Below are positions 5,876 to 9,735 of a DNA stretch of 9,735 nt, in pieces; position 1 is the stretch's first letter, and each line of letters begins with the position of its first letter. The stretch is from Candidatus Methanoplasma sp. Lineage in GTDB: Archaea; Thermoplasmatota; Thermoplasmata; Methanomassiliicoccales; Methanomethylophilaceae. Position numbers and translations under genes: made by a program. The notes under the pieces are model-generated. The model worked only from the letters and a program-made list of their open reading frames with translations, was not told where the DNA came from and did not search any database. Location: NCBI GenBank assembly GCA_031283015.1, contig JAITCQ010000035.1:1-9735 (forward strand). Reading direction: 5' to 3'.

Positions 5876-5884
5876 GTTTTAAAC
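5876..5884 (+). promoter_or_regulatory. TATA box for the surface repeat protein gene
   Basis: GTTTTAAAC predicts a transcription start near 5907. The mRNA would then begin almost on the TTG at 5909, or carry a leader of about 74 bases before the ATG at 5981. Within that leader CGTGG (5925-5929) can pair with CCACG (5937-5941). Confidence 0.5.
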
Positions 5885-5980
5885 CTCCCTTCAATACAGA
5901 GTTGCTAATTGAGACTCACTGGAACGTGGGGGGATGCCACGGAAGGTCCCGTTCTATTCTCAAACGATGTTGGGAAGAAA

Positions 5981-7834
5981 ATGATGGACCGGATGTCAGT
6001 TGCCATTTTTATCGGCATAGCAGTCGTTGTATCCGTAGGCGCAGCGGGTACGCTGCTGGTCCTCGGCGACAGTGACGAAGGGAAGTTCACACTGACCTAT
6101 CATATGAACGGAAACAAGGTCTCGGAGAAGAATGTTTCCGCCGGGACCCAAATAACGATCGCCGAGGAACACGGCGGACGCAACGGTTCCGACAGATTCG
6201 TAGGCTGGAACACCAGATCGGATATGTCGGGCACCGTCCTGCTGCCAGGGAACAAATTGAGGGTGGAGGGTAACACCTCGCTGTACGCGATGATGGCGAG
6301 TTCCGGCATGTTCGCCGTTGTACTTCCAGAGAAGCGGGACGGGTTCAGCATCACGGCGGACCCGCTACTGGTCAGAGCCGGCGGCAGTACGATAATAACA
6401 TATTCCGTGATGCCCAGCCATATAGAGAAGGACCTCGTCATCGCCGTCAACGGCAACCCCATGAAGCTTGATGCGATAAGGACGATACATATTTTTGACA
6501 TAAACGAAGACAAATACGTCACAGTAACGGGAGTGCACGATAGGCGCGAGCACAGCATATCCCTGCCGGAGTCTCAGATCGGATACGTGCTGACGTCATC
6601 GGAGGAGAAGGTGCATCACGGAGAGTCATACTGCCTCGAATACAGGCTGCTTCCCGGATACCGGGAGACCTCGGAGTTCGGCATCCATCTGAACGGAGTG
6701 GATACGAAGAGACCCGCCGACGGGACCGTTCAGATCGCCGACGTAAGGGACAACCACAGGATCATCGTGACGGGCGTGGAACCCATTGTGTACAGCATAT
6801 CGGCGGGAAAGAACATTTCGGTCACGGTGAATGGGGCGGCCGCGTCCGGAGCAACGGTGGAGGATCTGATCACGGTAAGGCCAGCGGACGGGTACAGCAT
6901 ACCGTCAACCTTCGGCGGTCAGATCAAAGGCCAATTCAAGACCGAAGGGGGAAGATACCGCATCGCCAGCGACATCGTATTCCCATCCGTACTGAAGGTA
7001 ACGGCGGGGGACAACGTAAGAATGGACGGAGCGAGTTCAAAGACGGCGTTCGTCTGCCCGGACGACAAGGTCAAGATCTCCGCTTCGTCGGGCTATTCGC
7101 TTCCGGACAGCTATGACGACAGAGTAAAAGGCCTGCGCGGAGTGAGATACTCTTCAGGAGGGTTCTCATTCGGTGACGACACGGCCCTCCCGTCGATCTA
7201 TAAAGTCGTATTTAACGGCCACAACACTGTGCATGCAACATTTTTTGTTATTGGGGGCGATGAATCTCCCGCCACAAAAACTAGCCCTCAGAGAGACCTT
7301 TATCACTTCAATAAATGGCAAGCATATTCAAAATATGTGTTCAATGATTTACAGATTAATGCTGTTTGGAGTCCAAATGAATATACAGTTTCTTTTGGAA
7401 AAAACCTTTTTTACACTATAAATGAAAAATTATACAACGTTCCAGGAAGTCATATAATCACAACAGACGACACCGTCACCGTCTCTGCGTCTGCTGGCTA
7501 TGAATTGCCAATAAATTATTTGCCACCAAGGGTTTTCGTAGAAAAGAAGAATGGTTACATTATCACTTCAGATTATACGCTTGCAGACATATACTTTGTT
7601 CAATACAAGGATAACTTAACTGGACTTTCAAAAAAATACTTTCTCTCTGATTCAGATATACACACGATAGTAAATCCAAGAATACAAAGTAAACCCAGTT
7701 TTACATTCGATTTAGACAATACTGGGTATTTATTGTCTAATTTCGAAGGATGGTTTTGTGATGGCCAGGAATACACTAGCGAAACAATTGTTGTTGATCG
7801 TAACTTCCTCCTCTATGCAATGTGGAGAGAATAA
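5981..7834 (+). CDS. membrane-anchored extracellular repeat protein with InlB-type repeats
   Basis: A 617-residue surface protein. Basic residues precede a single hydrophobic segment (residues 6-29), which predicts a signal anchor with the bulk outside. Outside it are a Listeria-Bacteroides/InlB-type repeat (35-105, with FVGWNTRSDMSG and TSLYAMM), two copies of a repeat of about 67 residues ending VTGVH/VTGVE (121-186, 200-267), then three copies of another of about 70 residues (271-338, 339-407, 468-538). That last class shares a G-x-N start, a D-x-V-x-(I/V)-SAS-x-GY core in copies 2 and 3, and a hydrophobic (I/L)Y end. Further InlB-like units lie at 408-463 and 537-615, ending LYAMW. No C-terminal anchor is seen. 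The ATG at 5981 is chosen for GGGAAG upstream; a leaderless TTG at 5909 would add 24 residues. From about 7200 the gene turns AT-rich. Adhesion is plausible, not shown. Confidence 0.85.
   Translation: MMDRMSVAIFIGIAVVVSVGAAGTLLVLGDSDEGKFTLTYHMNGNKVSEKNVSAGTQITIAEEHGGRNGSDRFVGWNTRSDMSGTVLLPGNKLRVEGNTSLYAMMASSGMFAVVLPEKRDGFSITADPLLVRAGGSTIITYSVMPSHIEKDLVIAVNGNPMKLDAIRTIHIFDINEDKYVTVTGVHDRREHSISLPESQIGYVLTSSEEKVHHGESYCLEYRLLPGYRETSEFGIHLNGVDTKRPADGTVQIADVRDNHRIIVTGVEPIVYSISAGKNISVTVNGAAASGATVEDLITVRPADGYSIPSTFGGQIKGQFKTEGGRYRIASDIVFPSVLKVTAGDNVRMDGASSKTAFVCPDDKVKISASSGYSLPDSYDDRVKGLRGVRYSSGGFSFGDDTALPSIYKVVFNGHNTVHATFFVIGGDESPATKTSPQRDLYHFNKWQAYSKYVFNDLQINAVWSPNEYTVSFGKNLFYTINEKLYNVPGSHIITTDDTVTVSASAGYELPINYLPPRVFVEKKNGYIITSDYTLADIYFVQYKDNLTGLSKKYFLSDSDIHTIVNPRIQSKPSFTFDLDNTGYLLSNFEGWFCDGQEYTSETIVVDRNFLLYAMWRE
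6341..6781 (+). repeat. two protein-level repeats of class A in the surface protein
   Basis: Copy 1 spans about 6341-6538 and copy 2 about 6578-6781. Both have a Gly-Ser-rich start (VRAGGS, VHHGES), a tyrosine strand (ITYSVMPS, LEYRLLPG), an NG turn (VNGNP, LNGVD), an ID/DV segment and an end VTGV(H/E). They are diverged at DNA level, so they are recognised only in translation. Confidence 0.6.
6791..7594 (+). repeat. three protein-level repeats of class B in the surface protein
   Basis: Copies lie at about 6791-6994, 6995-7201 and 7382-7594. Copies 2 and 3 share VKISASSGYSLPDSY versus VTVSASAGYELPINY, and all three have a G-x-N motif at the start. The first two are GC-rich and contiguous. 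The third is AT-rich and separated from them by an InlB-like unit. Confidence 0.65.
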
Positions 7835-7848
7835 CTTGTTGTACTAAC

Positions 7849-7859
7849 TTTTAAATATA
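7849..7859 (+). promoter_or_regulatory. TATA box for the leuA leader and leuA operon
   Basis: TTTTAAATATA contains the exact archaeal consensus TTTAAATA at 7850-7857. It predicts a transcription start near 7880, giving leuA a leader of about 92 bases, much longer than the other leaders here. Confidence 0.65.
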
Positions 7860-7896
7860 GTCTCTTCGATGGACTTCTACCGTCAAGAGGTCTAAA

Positions 7897-7938
7897 ATGA
7901 TCTTCAAGCCAACAACTGGACTTATTCTTCTTAAGTAA
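7897..7938 (+). CDS. putative leucine-rich leader peptide upstream of leuA
   Basis: A 13-codon ORF encodes MIFKPTTGLILLK and stops at TAA. It is the first ORF downstream of the predicted transcription start (near 7880), and its ATG is preceded at 5 bases by a strong ribosome site GAGGT (7887-7891). The codon run CTT ATT CTT CTT (Leu-Ile-Leu-Leu) sits just before the stop, as in bacterial leu operon leader peptides. The stop lies 33 bases before the leuA ATG. A 5-bp hairpin (7920-7924 with 7932-7936) encloses the Leu codons, but I find no convincing terminator. It is in the same frame as leuA, so it could instead be a remnant of a longer N-terminus. Translation and regulation are inferred. Confidence 0.4.
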   Translation: MIFKPTTGLILLK

Positions 7939-7971
7939 ATCAGTGGAAGCAAAGACGGTTTGGTGGTTTTT

Positions 7972-9564
7972 ATGAAAAAGCAACAAACCAGTGAAAGCGC
8001 TAAGAATTTGGAAAAAATGCTGGCAGTGAGTCATTATAACCAGCTCGCGCTCTCCGGTGCGGACCCCATCAAAGAAGTAGAGATCTTCGATACCACACTG
8101 AGGGACGGTGAGCAGGCCCCGGGGATCGCGCTGAGCCCGGAGGATAAGATGCGCATAGCCATGGCCCTTGATGATCTCGGAGTAGACATAATGGAGGCCG
8201 GGTTTGCTGCTTCCGGCGAAACAGAGAAAGATATAATCAGAGAGCTGGCCAGATCCAACCTGGATGCCAAAATATGCAGTCTGGCACGCGCCGTGAGGTC
8301 GGACATAGACGCCGTCATCGATACCGGCGCAGGCATGGTGCACACCTTCATCGCGACCTCCGCTCTGCACATGGAGCAGAAGCTGAAAATGACGCCCGAG
8401 CAGGTGAAGGCCAAAGCGGTGGAGACCGTCGAGTACGCGAAGGCACACGGTCTGGAGGTGCAGTTCTCGTGCGAGGACGCCACAAGGTCCGACCTGAACT
8501 TCATGAAAGATGTATTGAAGAGCGTTCAGGAAGCCGGCGCCGACTCGGTCAATATACCGGACACGGTCGGCGTCATAATACCCCGTGCGATGGGCTATCT
8601 CATCGGCGAACTGAGGAACACACTGCGGATCCCGATCTCAGTGCACTGTCATAACGACATGGGGCTTGCCGTAGCCAATACCATCGCCGCCGTCGACGCG
8701 GGAGCGACGATATGCCACGTCTGCATGAACGGTATAGGCGAAAGGGCAGGCAACGCCTCCCTGGAGGAAGTGGCGGTGAACCTGTTCGCCAACTACGGCA
8801 TACAGACGATAGACATGAGCAAGATAGGCCAAACATCGAAACTGGTGGAAAGGGTCACAGGCTTCAATATCGCCGGAAATAAACCGATAGTGGGAAAGAA
8901 TGCCTTCGCTCATGAGTCCGGGATACACGTTCACGGCGTTATGATCAATTCCTTGACATACGAGCCGTTCCTGCCCAAGATGGTGGGCGTCGACAGGGCG
9001 ATAGTCATAGGCAAGCATTCCGGCGCGCATTCCGTCCAGGGAAGGTTGGATGCTCTTGGGATCAAGTACCCTCAGGAGCAGATGCCTGAACTGCTGGCGA
9101 TGATCAAGAAGATCGCCATCGGCGGCAAGGAGATCGACGACGCGGAACTGCTGGCGATCGTAGACAACATCATGTGGAAGACGAGCACCGGAATGGGGAC
9201 CGTCTCTCTGGATGAACTGACCGTTCTGACCGGAAAGAACACAACGTCCACGGCGGTGGTCACGGTGACCATGACCGGCGGCAGCAAAAGGACGGCGGCG
9301 GAGACAGGCGTGGGGCCGGTCGACGCGGCGATCAACGCCATACGAAAAGCCATCAACGATAAGATAACAATGGAAGAATACAAACTGAGCGCGATCACCG
9401 GAAAGAGCGATTCGATCTGCGAAGTGACAGTGATGATCAGGAATGTGCAGAACGACGGCGCCTTATCCGTGGGGAAAGCGGTCGGCCTGGATATCGTGGA
9501 GACATCCGTGGACGCTATGATGGCCGCAATAAACAGGGATTTCGCAAAACAGAGGAATGTATGA
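7972..9564 (+). CDS. leuA: 2-isopropylmalate synthase (LeuA family)
   Basis: LeuA condenses acetyl-CoA with 2-oxoisovalerate, the first committed step of leucine synthesis. The 530-residue protein has FDTTLRDGEQ (39-48), metal ligands His225 and His227 in HCHNDMGLA (225-233), NGIGERAGNA (253-262), AHESGIHVHG (313-322) and a C-terminal regulatory domain (about 395-525) where leucine usually binds. HTFIATSALHMEQKLKM (124-140) and NIPDTVG (194-200) look like LeuA rather than citramalate synthase, but a citramalate or homocitrate synthase cannot be excluded by eye. Some 36 residues precede VEIFDTTLRDG, longer than common archaeal forms, and this extension is encoded in the AT-rich island. The ATG at 7972 has GGTGG 5 bases upstream. 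It overlaps leuC by ATGA. Confidence 0.88.
   Translation: MKKQQTSESAKNLEKMLAVSHYNQLALSGADPIKEVEIFDTTLRDGEQAPGIALSPEDKMRIAMALDDLGVDIMEAGFAASGETEKDIIRELARSNLDAKICSLARAVRSDIDAVIDTGAGMVHTFIATSALHMEQKLKMTPEQVKAKAVETVEYAKAHGLEVQFSCEDATRSDLNFMKDVLKSVQEAGADSVNIPDTVGVIIPRAMGYLIGELRNTLRIPISVHCHNDMGLAVANTIAAVDAGATICHVCMNGIGERAGNASLEEVAVNLFANYGIQTIDMSKIGQTSKLVERVTGFNIAGNKPIVGKNAFAHESGIHVHGVMINSLTYEPFLPKMVGVDRAIVIGKHSGAHSVQGRLDALGIKYPQEQMPELLAMIKKIAIGGKEIDDAELLAIVDNIMWKTSTGMGTVSLDELTVLTGKNTTSTAVVTVTMTGGSKRTAAETGVGPVDAAINAIRKAINDKITMEEYKLSAITGKSDSICEVTVMIRNVQNDGALSVGKAVGLDIVETSVDAMMAAINRDFAKQRNV
9552..9555 (+). promoter_or_regulatory. Shine-Dalgarno sequence of leuC
   Basis: GAGG lies inside the last leuA codons, 5 bases before the ATG at 9561 and 8 before the ATG at 9564, so either ATG is acceptable. 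Confidence 0.5.
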
Positions 9565-9735
9565 TGGGAAAGACAATAGCGGAAAAGATACTGTCCAACA
9601 GATCGGGGACGGACGCCATGGCCGGCCAGATAGTGGTCGCCGAAGTGGATTATGTGATGGTCAACGATGTCACCGGGCCGATAGCGTTCAGAGAATACGA
9701 GAAGATCGGATCGAAGAAGATGTTCAGGGACAGGA
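9561..9735 (+). CDS. leuC: 3-isopropylmalate dehydratase large subunit, N-terminal part
   Basis: The gene runs off the window after 58 codons. The visible part has the aconitase-family N-terminus MGKTIAEKILSNRSG, then GQIVVAEVDYVMVNDVTGPI and a segment resembling the AFEKMGGKKVF block of LeuC/homoaconitase large subunits. With its small subunit this 4Fe-4S enzyme isomerises 2-isopropylmalate to 3-isopropylmalate, following LeuA in the pathway. The cluster cysteines and active-site residues lie beyond the window and cannot be checked. Translation starts at ATG 9561 or 9564, overlapping the leuA stop, so coupling is likely. Homoaconitase of the coenzyme B pathway is the main alternative, but the adjacent leuA favours LeuC. 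Confidence 0.85.
   Translation, partial: MMGKTIAEKILSNRSGTDAMAGQIVVAEVDYVMVNDVTGPIAFREYEKIGSKKMFRDR

Larger units (their letters stand above)
7200..8035. other. AT-rich island inside otherwise GC-rich DNA
   Basis: Counting by hand, 7081-7140 is 60 percent GC, 7201-7260 is 42 percent, 7321-7380 is 30 percent and 7381-7440 is 22 percent. Low GC continues through the surface gene's 3' third, the intergenic region and the first codons of leuA, and normal composition returns near 8035. Codons change to AAA, AAT, ATA and TTT. No transposase, integrase, direct repeat or tRNA is seen at the edges. Confidence 0.75.

Noticed and set aside
5921..5954. Possible riboswitch before the surface-protein gene
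   Set aside because: Only short stems (CGTGG with CCACG, or GAACG with CGTTC) can form; no known riboswitch motif is seen.
7872..7892. 7-bp hairpin (GACTTCT with AGAGGTC, one G-U pair) that would hide the leader ribosome site
   Set aside because: The left arm lies upstream of the predicted transcription start near 7880, so it is probably not in the mRNA. It would need reconsidering if the start maps further upstream.
7869..7895. Eight-codon ORF (MDFYRQEV) upstream of leuA
   Set aside because: It starts before the transcription start predicted from the TATA box and has no ribosome site.
7200..8035. AT-rich island as an insertion sequence or integrated element
   Set aside because: No transposase or integrase, no terminal inverted repeats or target duplications, and the reading frames cross both edges intact.
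7813..8448. 211-codon minus-strand ORF across the leuA start
   Set aside because: It overlaps the leuA catalytic region and promoter and has no start signals or family features.

Overview
The window reads as an archaeal chromosome segment, most likely from a methanogen of the Thermoplasmata (Methanomassiliicoccales-like). The archaeal call rests on a glycerol-1-phosphate dehydrogenase (ether-lipid backbone), an archaeal-type NMN adenylyltransferase, a UPF0179 protein, an iron-sulfur flavoprotein, a desulfoferrodoxin, and TATA boxes of the TTTAWATA type about 25 bases before many start codons, which implies leaderless mRNAs. The order-level call is an inference from the moderately high GC, the InlB-like surface repeat protein and the absence of TAG among 11 complete stop codons.

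Layout. At 1-128 there is a GC hairpin with T tracts, then a TATA box. 129-1137 (+) is a two-gene NAD unit: NMN adenylyltransferase and NMN deamidase (CinA C-terminal family, PncC). 1168-2070 (+) is purC. It meets, stop codon to stop codon, a minus-strand pair: egsA (glycerol-1-phosphate dehydrogenase, 3558-2500) and a Cys-rich UPF0179 gene (2496-2071). Divergent from egsA is an iron-sulfur flavoprotein gene (3630-4172), whose 3' end overlaps a minus-strand, HisA/HisF-related gene (4785-4159). A superoxide reductase gene (4871-5257) follows and ends in a strong hairpin terminator. Next come a highly charged protein of unknown function (5366-5857) and a large membrane-anchored repeat protein (5981-7834). 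The window closes with leucine biosynthesis: leuA (7972-9564) overlapping the start of leuC (9561 to the edge).

How the genes relate. Most are housekeeping biosynthesis: NAD, purine, lipid and branched-chain amino acid. NMN adenylyltransferase and PncC both consume NMN, so the first operon controls a branch point. The flavoprotein and superoxide reductase fit oxygen defence in a strict anaerobe but are transcribed separately.

What stands out: (1) a 13-codon leader ORF with a good ribosome site and a Leu-Ile-Leu-Leu run between the leuA promoter and leuA; (2) an abrupt fall in GC at about 7200, inside the surface-protein gene and at a repeat boundary, continuing to about 8035 in leuA; (3) pncC has no normal start codon for its conserved first helix; (4) the HisA-like protein seems to lack both catalytic aspartates. 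I see no CRISPR array, tRNA, rRNA or transposase, and no gene-free stretch longer than about 140 bases.
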